In this document: piece by piece, positions 1 through 11,373 of the stretch
How the letters are laid out: each line of letters starts with the position of its first letter
Position numbering within the stretch: position 1 is the stretch's first letter
NCBI GenBank assembly: GCA_003439945.1
Contig: QVRM01002457.1
Location: 698,501-762,500 of the forward strand
Length of the DNA: 64,000 nucleotides
DNA from: Dermanyssus gallinae
Taxonomy: Eukaryota; Arthropoda; Arachnida; Mesostigmata; Dermanyssidae
Direction: 5' to 3'
The notes under the pieces: model-generated
Seen by the model: the letters and a program-made list of their open reading frames with translations, nothing else
Database searches by the model: none
Told to the model about the DNA's origin: nothing
Translations under genes and position numbers: made by a program

Positions 1-1393
1 CTCTGCCACGGTCCGCTTCCGGCCGCTCGTTAAAAGTGGCATCACGTCTTCGTATCGTTGTTAATCGTCTGCTGCAGCCTAGCCTCTCTGCTTGCAGCCC
101 GGATCGACGGGCTATTGATGTAACGAGACGTTTAATAGCCACCGTCGCCGAATCTTCGAATGCCGCAACTTTCGAAAATGCGCCCTATTACGCTCAGATA
201 GCAGCAGAACTGGACAGGAGATTTGAATCTGCGGCAACGGCATATGATATATGTGTGTGTGTGTCTGTGATTTATTGAACGATGTACGTATTCGCTTTTT
301 AACCGATAACGACTGCCGAGATACATCCCTACATATTTCTCTGAACGAGAAAGCCACACATTATTCTCGCTGCGGTGAACAAACACACATAATTAGATAA
401 AGCTGTATGTTTATTATCTTATCGAGTCAGGTGGATGAACTCTTCTCTATATGCCATTAGAGAAAAAGGCCTATGGCCGTGACTGTCGTCTAACAGTCGT
501 CGTCGCCGCCGCAGCAAATAGCGTCATGTATTGTACAGCGACCTAATCCGGACTGGCGGGGTAAATCTCTCATCGGCGGTAAAAGGCAACAGGAAAACAG
601 CGGGAAAGTGTTGATATGATGCCGTCACTACGACAACCGACCCAATGAAGAAAAATGTGCTCATGGCTTTGGGCTAGATAGAAACTTCTCTCATCTGTTC
701 GGCGGCCAGTAGAAGAAGCTGCTCGTCTCATTAGCTCAGTGTAATCAGAAGTACTGTATGAGGTTCGAGCTAAATAGAGCGTCCCTCCTCGTGCACGTCC
801 TCTACCGTTAGGTTAACGACAAATCATGGTCCTACTATTAGTGGTAGCAGTAGTTTGAGGTGAAATCAGGTCCCAGAGAAGGCCGCTTGAAGAACATTTC
901 CACCACCACCACCATTAAGTCGTAACCGGATGGTGGCGCGACTGCAGTGGCTTCAAAGGCGAAGGCGGCACAGAGTGCCCTGTCGCCCCTCACCAGCCTC
1001 CTCTACCGTGATCGACATGATTAGCAGCCACTTCGATCAGGGCATGCCAGCTAATAATCCTCAATGGCGACGACGAGGATAATAACAGCAACAACGACGA
1101 CGACGACAACAAGCTGCCCCTAGAAAAGGAGCTAGGAGGAGGGTTCCTACAGGTGATGACCAGCAACCAGGAGCGCCATCGTCCCATCAACACTTCAACG
1201 ACCTACCCCAGCACCACCGCCAAGCAGGACCAGGCGAGGCAACGAACGAAACGACGGAACACAGAATAGTCATCAGCGAGCCAGATAGGACGAAGGCGGA
1301 AGGTTGAGTGGAGGGGGACAAATTCCCCCTATCTCTTACCGTTTGTCCATCTAAGGTCGCTTAAGTTTGGGCCTGCCTCCACCCAGCAATTGT

Positions 1394-1432
1394 GCCTTCG
1401 GTAGTACGTATATACGCACAACTACCGAAGGC
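1394..1432. repeat. Perfect 12-bp inverted repeat (hairpin)
   Basis: The arms GCCTTCGGTAGT (1394-1405) and ACTACCGAAGGC (1421-1432) are perfect reverse complements separated by 15 nt. No function is known to me. Confidence 0.8.
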
Positions 1433-2624
1433 GCGACGAGAGGCTGTGCGGGGCCACAACAGCACCAGAACCGGAAAGATCTTCCTAGCAAACACGGTTG
1501 ATATTTTTCCAATTTTTTATTGAGTATATATTACTATAATTTCCACTGGGACTCTGAACGAACACTGGTACTACTACTACTGCTGGTGCTGTTGCTGCTT
1601 CTGTTACAAGGAATACCAGAGCAGCGGCAGCAGTGGTCAGCAATGGCGCTGGTGAAGGCGCTGGAAGGAGATGGTGGGAGAAGTAAGTGGATGGGTAGGT
1701 GTTTGGAAGTGTGAGTGGGTAGCAAAATGGGGAATTTTTGCCACCATCACGCCCTGACTATCTCAAGAGGTCTTCCGACTGTTGTCTGTCGGTGATGGTG
1801 ATACTGCTGCTGCTACATCGTTTACTCCAGCCACTCCACGCCACCGTCGCCACCGGCGGGGCTAACGAGAGCAAAGTTCCTCTTCTCGGCGGCTCCGGCG
1901 GCATTCGCAGTCACCGCTACCGCATTAGAAAACCCTCCTTAGCCTAATGGGAGAATAACACCTAGGTGTCGTCCAGAGGCGATGAAGACGACGACGACAA
2001 CAACAACGCCGACCACGCAGGTAAGAAAAGATCTTGGTCACTCAGATGAACGTCGTTCGGCGTCTGTCGCTGCGTCACCTGCTGTCCCACCCCCGTCTCC
2101 TCATTTCTTTCCATGCTCTTACTTGCCATGCGATTGTCTCTGAATGGCTCCTCCAGGTGTGCGAACGCACCGGTGTCTCCACACCGGCAGCTGTGTGCCG
2201 TAGGAATGGAACGAAGACGAGGCGCGGAGAGTAAAAGACACAAGAAGAAGCACGGAAGACCAACAAATACGAGGATGTAGCAAGCTGTAAGCTACAAAGA
2301 CGACGACTGCCGGTGATAGCCAGTGGGCCGACGACGTCTACCGAGGTCCGCGTGTGAGGACGTCTGTATGTGCAAGGGGGGTGCACGTGTGTATGTGTGC
2401 GTCCATTAACAGCGCCTAATTCTTCCATGTTGGCAAGCCCTCTCGGGAACGTGGAAGCTTGGCCGACACCTGACACATGACCCTTTCAATGCAATGAGCT
2501 CCATCTCTAGCAACAGTAGTAGCAGTACTAGTACCTTGCCTTGAAATCCTACATAAAAAACCCAAGGCCAATAAATCTCAAACGCTGTGCTCTTTGCACC
2601 CACCGCTCTCTCTCTCTCTTTCTG

Positions 2625-2653
2625 CATATATATATATATATGTATATATATAT
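2625..2653. repeat. (TA)n microsatellite, left flank of RLE tail
   Basis: TA dinucleotide array with one TG interruption. It directly abuts the retrotransposon tail at 2654. Confidence 0.95.
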
Positions 2654-2709
2654 TGTGATGATTTATTAATCATTTACAATACGTTTGCACACCCGGCAGT
2701 GCTGGCCTC
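2654..2709 (-). mobile_element. Tail-only copy of the TA-associated R2/R4-like retrotransposon
   Basis: On the minus strand this 56-bp sequence matches the 3' terminus of the long element ending at 56,187. It includes GCACTGCCG, GTGTGCAAACG and the small palindrome ATGATTAATAAATCAT. TA arrays flank both sides. I read it as an extremely 5'-truncated insertion of the same family. The alternative is a short independent sequence mobilised with the arrays. Confidence 0.8.
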
Positions 2710-2730
2710 TATATATATATATATATATAT
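2710..2730. repeat. (TA)n microsatellite, right flank of RLE tail
   Basis: About ten TA units directly abutting the retrotransposon tail. Confidence 0.95.
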
Positions 2731-3902
2731 GACAACTTGTATTGAAACGTTAACTTCAGCAGATGCATAAAAAGTTGCTCAGGATTAACCACGCAGCGCA
2801 AACGAAAAAAAGATTGGCAATTTCAAGAAATCGCCAGATCTAGCAAGATCAGGTTAAAGGTTACACGCAACGAGTTTCACAGTAGCGTTGGGAGAAACGT
2901 TGGATTACGCGATTTCAAATGATAAGTACATATTCATCAAACATGAAGAAACACTCTCCCATTTCCATCCCTCCTGACGTAATATTATTAGCCTATATCA
3001 ATCGCATCGCGACTCTACCTAAAAAGTTTGTCTGTGGCAAAACAAGTCTCTAGAAAAGGCCGGCCAAGAATTTCCGTTTCCTGCTTCCCCCTGCTTCTGT
3101 GTCGCTTCGTTATTAGGGATCTTGTTTATGTCACTCCTGCGAAACCATGTTTAAACAGCGACGAGAACACTCTTTGGGGGAAGAACCACGTTAGGGTCGA
3201 ACGCGCCGCACCCACTTTGTGATGAGGCCACTTAAGCATCCAGGGAAAACGCAATTTGTCGCTAAGCCTGTTGAACATAGATATTCTAATTGCCTACTAA
3301 TTAACGAGTTTGCAAACAGCGGTTTATCTTCCTATTTGAGGCCAGCTAGTCCTCCAAGTAAGCTAGCCAGTTCAACTGGTTATTTGATGTCAGGTAAACG
3401 TTAGAACACTGCACGTCTTCAAGTCCCTTTGCAGAACTAGCGCGAGTATTGTCGGAACAAATACAAAAATATAGCAAATACAACGTACAGCTTCTCAGAG
3501 CGTATCCTTTTTACCCCACGTTTCCCAACACTTCGTTTCGAAACGTATATATATATATTCATACATTGATTAGTATTTAAACACAAACCCCTCAGATCCG
3601 TTACTGTACTAGTGTACGTTTTCGCAAATTGCAAGCTACCTATTGCATAAGCCCAATCCCGCGCCCAGTTAATTACCTCCGTTCTCTTCTTGCTACCCGC
3701 CACTTAGATTCGACTGTTGGGGGGATCGTGGAGCAGCGTGGAGCGCGCACCCCGATCCCCCGAGGACTCGGAAGGAACGCGGCACGCACAAATGACATCG
3801 CCCGATGCACGAGCAACCAATCTAGACACGCGCTTGCCGCGTCTGCCGCGTCCTGCATCCTTTTATGCTCTAATGATGAATATCATGAGTGAATGAACTC
3901 AC

Positions 3903-3992
3903 CTTCTTGCCGATGATGCTGCCGACCTCCTTGCCTTGCATGATCATGCGAACGGTCAGCGTGACTGGCGGCGTATTTACCGAGCTGTCCAT
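3903..3992 (-). CDS. mub: First coding exon of a poly(rC)-binding (KH-domain) protein
   Basis: The minus strand reads 30 codons from an ATG at 3992-3990. The residues run from MDSSVNTPPVTL through KEVGSIIGKK, the conserved start of KH domain 1 in the PCBP/hnRNP E/mushroom-body-expressed family. That family comprises RNA-binding proteins that recognise C-rich RNA and act in splicing, stability and translation. The ATG sits in GCCACCATGG, a perfect Kozak context, which decides the start. The exon ends AAG|GTGAGT, a consensus splice donor, in phase 0. The donor interrupts the GXXG loop (GKK|G), where I recall PCBP genes having an intron. The remaining KH1, KH2 and KH3 exons are not in the window and should lie to the left. 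Upstream 5' UTR exons are not resolved. A retrocopy is unlikely because the intron boundary is intact. Confidence 0.9.
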
Positions 3993-6620
3993 GGTGGCCT
4001 GTATTGTTATTGTATCGTCTGTCTGCAACTGTCCTGGATGCTGTCGGCGGGACGTTCGGTCAGTCTTCGTTTCGACTGGCCTTCAATGACTGTTCAGCAG
4101 CCGCGTGTTCGCTGCTACCCGGACGTGTGTGGAGACGAGGTGTCTAACCGAGATCCGTCACAGTACGTAACACGACCGCAGCCGTTCCGTTCGTAGTAGA
4201 ATACACAACGGACGACGACGACGGATCGATCAAGGAATGGATGGATGATGGCGCGGCAAACGATTCGCAACGATTTATTCGCGTCCGCTGCGTAACACAG
4301 TCAGATGTTGAAGTCAATGTTGTTGTTTCTGTTGTCGTCGAAATCCTCGTCGATCCTTGTTGTTGTTGTTGTCGTCGTGATCTATGATCGCTGTGGCTGT
4401 TACTGCTGCAACTGTTGGTTTTGATGGTTGGTTTTGCTGCCTGTTTTCTTCTTCTTCTTCGACTGTTCAGTGGGGCCGCAGGAACTCCGCCGTGGACGGA
4501 GGGCAAGCTAAGTCTTTTGTGGTTTCCGTAGTAGTAGTAGTAGTAGTAGTCGTTGAGTTGAGTTTTGGTCGTCGTCGGCGTCGTCTAGCCTGTCGAACTT
4601 CTCCTGCTACTACTGAACGTGGTAGACAATCCTGGTTCTAGTTCCAGGGTGTCGTGGGAGTGATGTCGATAATGTCGACGATGACGGTGATGATGATGAT
4701 GATGACGACACGAATGACGTTCGCCGTGTGTCTCTGAAGGCGTGTATGCGTTATAGAGTTCGGCAGTTACCTAATGGGTAACAAACAAACAAACAGGACC
4801 TCTGCTGGATAGGTGGTGGTTTTGGCTTTGGTAGTGGTTGCAGTACTGCTACTACTGATAGTAGTGGTGGTGGTGGTTGAGGTTGAGTGAGGTAGGATCA
4901 CGAGCAATCGTTCTCGTCGTACCGACTGGCCGATATGGTATGTTCTATCTGCTATTCATCCTCCGCTGCTGCTGCTGCTGCCGCCACCACCGCCGCCACT
5001 GTAGCTGTAGTTCTTTCTGTGCTACTGCGACTAATTCTTGTAGAGCTTGTTTCTTGCGGGGTTTGCCCCTCCAGTTGCCGATGGGGTTGGGGTGACGTTG
5101 ATGACGTTACCGTTACCAAAGTGGCAATGGTGTGTTGGCTTTCGTCGTGGTAGTTTGTTCGTCGCGGTAGAGCTGGTGGTGTTGGTGGAGGTGGTGGTAG
5201 AGCTGAGATCAGTGATGACGATGACGATGATGAACAACGACGACGACGACGATTTTGAGACAACAGCTGGATGTAAGTGCTAGCACTTGTCCGCTGTCTA
5301 CCGCCGGACTACTTTCCGAGAGCGTGAGCTTTTTGCATTACAGCGGCACCGTAACAAGGATGGTTGTGGTACGGCCGTTTTTGCTATTGTTGCTATTGTT
5401 GGTGGTGGTGATTTTTGCGGTGATAGATAGCGGTTGTAGTGGTGGTTCTGGAGGTGGCGAATTTGGCGGTCGGATGTTATCACCGCCGTCGTCGTCGTCG
5501 TCGTCAACCCTACAGCAGCAGTGGTGGGGACGGGCACGTTTTGTGGCACGTATGTACGTCGTCACGGTTCAGATCTTGTTCTTGATGGTCACGGTCGTAG
5601 TGGTTGGCAGTCGTAGCTGCTCCTGTTATTGTTGTTGTTAGTGCTGCTGCTGCCGTTGCCACTGCTGTTTCGATGTGAGCCGTAGTAAACAGCTGAGCTT
5701 TTGCCGCCTTTCTCTTGAGCTCTTCTCCGTCGTGCTTGCGTGCAGCTTGCTGGCGCGAATAAGTTCGTGATTTGCTTATTTCTTTCTTTCGTTATTTCTT
5801 GTTTAGTTTCTTCCTTCCTTTGTTTGTTGGTTTGTTTGTTCCTTTATCTCGTTCGCGCTAGTAACGCACGTGAGAGTTGGTTGAACACGACGAGGGACAG
5901 AGATGAATGAAGAGTCGAGCGGAGAGATGGGCTTGGCGGCACAGGCTCTCAGGCAGGCAGGCAGGCTAGTTATAGTAGTAGAAGTAGTTTTCGTGACCTT
6001 AACCGTGGATTAATGTATCGACGTAGTTGTAGCTGTAGGAGTAGCTTTTGCTGCTGTTGTTGTTGTTGTTGTTGGTTGATACTGTCGGTTGATGTTGTCG
6101 GGACAAATGATGAGCTGAGTAGCGTGGGGCGGGGATGGGGTTGGGAACCCGAACCTCAGGATGATGAGAGCAAGCTACGCAGGTGAGCTGTAAGACAACA
6201 ATGCGAGAGACAAACACACACAGAAAGAGAGTGAGTGAGAAACAGAAGAACGCAACAACGTTGCAAGCAAGCCTTTGTTGCTCCTCTGCAACAAACAATC
6301 ATCATCATCACCATCAAAACTACACCACCCCCACATACATCATGCGTACACATATTTATTGTACGACACATACGGCCATACACACCCACACACGCAACCG
6401 CATACAACAAACCCAATCGACCTTCGAAGTCTTCCTTCGTCGTAACTAATCCAACTAGGCTACAGCCTATCATCATCATTGTTATGATCATCATCATCAT
6501 CATCGTCGTCGTCATCACACGACAACGGCGATGTTCGCCACCAAGACGACGACGATATCATGCTTAGGACTAAGCTGCTATTGATCATTGGTATCACGAC
6601 CACCACCACCGCCACCACCA
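3993..6620 (-). other. Triplet-rich DNA upstream of the PCBP start codon
   Basis: This is presumed 5' UTR and/or upstream intron of the minus-strand gene. It is full of short GTT/GTC/GTA/GAT/GGT triplet tracts, for example near 4340-4450, 4530-4560, 4680-4710, 4960-5000, 5480-5510 and 6040-6075. A polypyrimidine-poor candidate acceptor (ttgcag on the minus strand) lies near 4028, but it is not convincing. Apparent long frames here are repeat translations. Confidence 0.4.
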
Positions 6621-6630
6621 GCGGCGCCAG

Positions 6631-6975
6631 CAGCTACGAATGATGAACTATATCGTATATGAACTAGAATGAGGGAAACCCCAACCAGACCCACGGCCGC
6701 AGCACCAGCTATGGATGAACGAGATCATATATGAACTAGAATGAGGGAAACCCTAACCTAACCCACGATTGCAGCGCCAGCTACGAATGACGAACTAGAT
6801 CATATATGAACTAGAGTGAAGAAAAACCTAACCTAACCCACGGCCGCTGTACCCGCACCAACAGCTATGAATGACTATATCTTAGATAAACTAGAATGAA
6901 CATAACCTAAAAACTAGCAGCCACGATTGATATATATTGGAACGAAAACCTAACCCACACCCGCAACACCAGCAA
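6631..6975. repeat. Minisatellite, 72-84 bp unit, with CCTAA motifs
   Basis: Four units begin at 6631, 6706, 6778 and 6862, and a decayed fifth lies near 6917. Each starts CAGCTAYG, contains TATATGAACTAGARTGA, and ends with an AACCYAACC-type block then CCACG. Units two and three carry AACCTAACCCA, i.e. two CCTAA repeats as in arthropod telomeres. Confidence 0.85.
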
Positions 6976-7229
6976 CAGGAGCAGCAATAAAATTAGAAGT
7001 AATAGTCGCGCTACAATTGTAAGCCAACTTGTTAGTTTATTAAAACTAAACTGCGAGTGCTGCTGCTACTGCTGTGGCTCAGTGGCTGACCAGTTGCGGT
7101 TGTTGTTGGTATTGTTTTTGTTGTGGTTGTTGTTGTTGCTATTGTCGTTGACGTCTGCTGGACATTTAAAGCTGACCCGCGAGTGTTCAGTGCTGCCCGC
7201 CTCACCGGAAATCGTGTCATACTGCACTG

Positions 7230-7230
<1 letters not shown>

Positions 7231-7273
<43 letters not shown>
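7231..7273. repeat. Compound (TC)n-(TA)n microsatellite
   Basis: Ten TC units run directly into about eleven TA units. Confidence 0.95.
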
Positions 7274-7389
7274 TTATTTTTCTAAACGATCACTTCTACC
7301 GCAGCACTATTCCACAGGCACCTATTTCCCTTACTACTTCTACTACTTTTACCACGACGGCTGGCTGCTGGCGGGGCCCCGCAAGTCTC

Positions 7390-9260
7390 GCTAACAACCA
7401 AGTAGCAACAACAACAGCAACAACAACAACAACAACAACAAGTTATACCAGCGGCAGCAGGTACTGATTGCTCTCCAGCAAGAAAACGACAACAGCGGTA
7501 GCAAGAGTCGCTGTCATCTCGGGCAACGGTATGGTCATCATGATGGTCATTATCTCTTGCTGTTGTTGCTGCTGCTGCTGCTGTTGTTGTTGATTATGTT
7601 GCTGTTGCTGTTGTTCCTGTTGTTGTTGCTACAGCCACCGGCCTGATACAGTCGTTCTGCGGTCAGATCCAGACCGAGACGCCGCAAGAGCGACAACACA
7701 ACAACAACAACAACGCCAACAACAACAACAAACACAAGGTGCAAGGATGTTTATGCGTCTATGGTCGCAAGAGCATTTTTTTCGATTTTGATCGTTCGCG
7801 CGGCCAAATGCACGCCAATGTTCACGCGTGCCCCGCTCGCGCTCAGTCACGCACAGACACACAAATACACCCATGCTGTACTGCTGCCATCGCACCGCCT
7901 CGGTGGTCGGGCAGGACACGCGGTACCGCAAACGGCAGCAGCGGCAGCAGCAGCAGCAGCAGTAGCAGCAGGTACTGATTGCTTGCTTTCCAGAAGCCAG
8001 AAGCCGGCCATGCAGCCCGCAAGAAGACTTTGCTGAATCGCATATTCGCGCAGGCCCGCGCGGAGCTGCAAATCGAGCTGCCCGAAAACAACAAGAATCA
8101 TTCGTTGGTTCGGACGAACGGACGGACGGACGGTCGTCGGGTCGGTCTATTCTACTCACGCGTTATCCTGCTCCTATAATACGCCTAGTGCTATTACTGT
8201 GCTGCTCTCACTGACCACCACTGTGACCAGCGACCACCAGCGACTTGAACGCTAAGGCCAACCGCCCAGCGGAACAGCCAGCCCATCAGCCGACGCTGAC
8301 GCTGCCAGCGCAGTCAGTAGACTGTAGTCGCGGCAACAAACGCAGACAGAGGCTGAACGTGATATTGCACTATTACCACTGCCACAACAACAGCTGCAAC
8401 AACAACAACAACCATAGCAACAAGAACAACAACAACCATAGCAACAAGAACAACAATAGCAACAATCGCCAATAAAACAGAAGTATCCCAACCACCGACT
8501 TACTACACCGGTTGCTGTTTCGCTTCCTACTACGCTGAGCTCGTGAGTAGCTCAGAGATCAGAACAGACAAATGACTCCACCGTAAGCAACACCAAACAC
8601 AATAACAATAACAACAACAGCAACAACACCAGTAACAACAACAGCAACAACAGCAACAACACCAACAACAACAACAGTAACAACAACGACAACAAAAAAC
8701 GCCAGAAATAAAGAAAGAACAACAGCACAGTGCAATAACGACGACGACGACAACAACAACAGTAGCAGTAGTAGAGATGGCGACCATACGCAGTCGTCGG
8801 CTATCGCCAATCAGATCAGCCAGGCCGGCTGGAAAGCGGCCGGCGTCTCTCTATGCAGGCGAACAAACGAAAGAACGACGGTGGTGGAGAAACAGCGGTG
8901 CCGGTGGCAAAGACCCATAATCGTAGTCGGTCTTTCGTCGTTGTCGTCGTCGCCTCGCCGCCGCCGCCGCTGCCTCCCCCGACCTGTCCCAGAGAGCAAT
9001 CGAAGAGAGCGCGAGCGCCTATTATGCCATCGTGGCTACTAATACGCCTAGCCTGAAACACACAGCGAGTTAGAGAGACAGATAGAAAGATAGATAGATA
9101 GATCGAGCGGGAAACTGTGGCCGAGCAAGAGAAAAGAGGGGAGGATGGAGATGCGAATGCGCGCAAGGGAAACGACGACGGATCTGATGAACGCCGCTAC
9201 CACTCACGCAGGTGGCTGGCCAGTGCGCTGCTGTACAACAGCAGCAGCAGCAACAGAGGC
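7390..9260. repeat. CAA/CAG/GTT triplet-rich low-complexity tract
   Basis: Numerous interrupted CAA, CAG and GTT runs occur (7395-7440, 7560-7635, 7690-7735, 7935-7970, 8385-8470, 8595-8765, 9238-9252). All frames on either strand give Q, N, S or L runs, so no gene is supported. A 27-bp unit containing CCATAGCAACAAGAACAA is tandemly duplicated at about 8400-8455. The sequence GCAGCAGGTACTGATTGCT occurs twice (near 7454 and 7966). Confidence 0.7.
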
Positions 9261-9289
9261 AGAGAGCACACACCACGATGCATGCATGC

Positions 9290-9312
9290 ATATATATGTA
9301 TATATATATATA
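9290..9312. repeat. (TA)n microsatellite
   Basis: TA array following CATGCATGCA. Confidence 0.9.
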
Positions 9313-10920
9313 GCGCATCAGACAATCAGCTCACTTAGCTCGGTTACAGGCCGCCCAACTGCCGGGCCGCTACGAGAACCACGCGGGCCCCATGTAGCTG
9401 CGGCCGGTCGGCCTGAACGCTCAGCGCGCCAGGGCCCACCGGGACAACGGCTTACTTCCACAGGCTAATATACTACTACCCTGTGCCGTCTCTAACGCAG
9501 ATTTAATCGACATCGAGAATAGCAGCACCATAACGACAACAATAACCTAACAACAACAACATCACAATTCACAACAACTAGTGTTAGTTGTTGTGAAATG
9601 GGATGTTCCCACTAGAAAGCATGGCGCCAAGAAAAATTGCTAGCTCCCTGCTAACATCCATTCCAAAAAGTGTACAACATCAATGCAACCCTGTGTGTTG
9701 CACAGGTTGCTCCTACGCAATCGACACATTGCACATGCGCAACGTACACGGTGCATATATATATATATATATATATATATGCATGCGCTACGCAAATGGC
9801 TAAAGCTACGCAGCTTTCAATATGGATGACACGCACCTCCGTGTATCTACGATTATTACGGTGCCCCACATCATGGGGTTACTATTATTGGTCGCGTTGG
9901 TTGGCGGACATGATGCATACACTAATGCTATCATACACTCTCACATAGCTCTACGCTCTTGCTTTCGCTCTCTCTCTCTCTCTTGCTCTCTTGCTGTCTT
10001 TGTCACCTCGGCGGTGTAAGGGGGTTTGGTTTGAAACTGAATCACCCACATTCCTCACAACCACGCAATCGATAAACGTTCCAGAACAACACACGACATT
10101 TGTATCGGTCAGCAGAACAAGGAGCAGCAGCAGCAGTACAGGAACACCAGAGAATGATGGAGCGTCTTAAAACTGTACACACCACCGCACAGAAGGAGAA
10201 GCGACGCATAGTAACCGCGGCGGTATATTGCAGGCGCATATTCAGCTAACCATAAAGCGCATTATACACAAACGCACGCGTATATAAACACGCGCTCACA
10301 TATACACATACAATTTAGTCGCAGACATGAGGATGTAAACAATCGAATGACGATGACGACCGATCGTGTGTGTGTGTGTGTGTGTGTCTGTGGTCCGCTC
10401 CACAAGCTACCTAAGAATATTAGTAACAACAATACAACAACAACTAATAATAATAATCAACATCGTAGAAGGTAGTTGTGGTAGGTCTCTGTCTTCGTAA
10501 GCGCTCCCGCGTGGGCTTCGGCTGACACTGCTACATGTATAGAGAAGCTGTCTACCAGGCTGCGCTCGTTTCTATGTGCGAGCCTGCCTCCTCGGGGGCT
10601 CGTATATGGCCTGCAGGCAGGTCACAGGCAGGCCACAGGCCATTGGAGGCAACCTGCTGCTGCTGCTACTGCTGCTGCTGCTGTAGCTGCTACAGCAGTG
10701 GCAACGTCAACTGTAGCACCGGCTCCGAATCACCAGTTGCGCGCGACCCCACTCCACAGCAGCAGCAGCGGCAGAAGTACGGAGACCCCCACGCTCCATC
10801 AGCGTGGGCCCCCAGGGACGAACGGACAGCCGCTGTCGCAGCAGCACTGCAGCAAAAACAAAATGCCAACCAGAGGCAAGATTACCACAGTATGGTACCA
10901 CCACCATCCGGCTTCATCCG
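9313..10920. other. No gene seen; scattered simple repeats
   Basis: The stretch contains a (TA)13 array at 9754-9780 bounded by GCA(TA)nTGC palindromic ends, a TC run near 9969-9983, a (TG)n run at 10,367-10,387 and CTG/CAG patches at 10,650-10,770. No conserved protein or splice-bounded exon was recognised. Confidence 0.4.
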
Positions 10921-10923
10921 CCC

Positions 10924-10996
10924 CATCATCACCAGCTTCATGAACAACATCACCAGCTTCACGAACAACATCACCAGCTTCACGAACACCATCATT
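10924..10996. repeat. 21-bp tandem repeat, about 3.4 units
   Basis: The unit CATCACCAGCTTCAYGAACAA repeats in tandem. It stays in frame on the plus strand, but neighbouring sequence gives no reason to believe it is translated. Confidence 0.85.
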
Positions 10997-11340
10997 AGCA
11001 CCGATCCATCATCTGTCTAGAAATGTAGACAAAAAAGTAGGCTGTTCACGTTTTGGAGGAGTAGAAGCCGGCAAGGCAAGGAAGGACGTTGTCCGAAATG
11101 GATGCTGATAATCCATGGGATGGTAATGATCGTGGTGGTAGAGGTGGTGGAGGTGGTGGAGGTGTTGTTGCTGCTGCTGCTGATGAAGATGATGGCGCCC
11201 ACAGGCCCAATCGAACACCTACCCGGCTTCTGTGCTAACTGTCTCGCTTCTAACGAAGTAGTGCTTCCACACGGTACAAGTGTCGGCAATTCGCTTCGTC
11301 TACGCGAAGGCCATCTTAGTGACACCACTTTAACGCTAAC

Positions 11341-11373
<33 letters not shown>

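Larger units (their letters stand above)
1..3902 (-). other. Inferred intron 1 of the PCBP-like gene
   Basis: The stretch lies downstream (minus strand) of a splice donor at 3902-3901. I looked for the next KH exon, which should continue the GXXG loop with GE..., and did not find it, so the intron probably runs out of the window. It contains no convincing coding sequence. It holds a hairpin near 1.4 kb, CTC/GAC triplet-rich patches, and two TA arrays flanking a retrotransposon tail at 2.65 kb. Assignment as intron is inference from the exon at 3903-3992. Confidence 0.5.

Noticed and set aside
1980..2030. Plus-strand exon ending at GCAG|GTAAGA near 2021
   Set aside because: The donor matches consensus, but the upstream sequence is GAC/AAC triplet repeat and no acceptor or conserved protein is visible.
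7390..8000. Repeated GCAGCAG|GTACTGATTGCT as alternative splice donors
   Set aside because: The two copies are in triplet-repeat context with no supporting coding sequence on either side.
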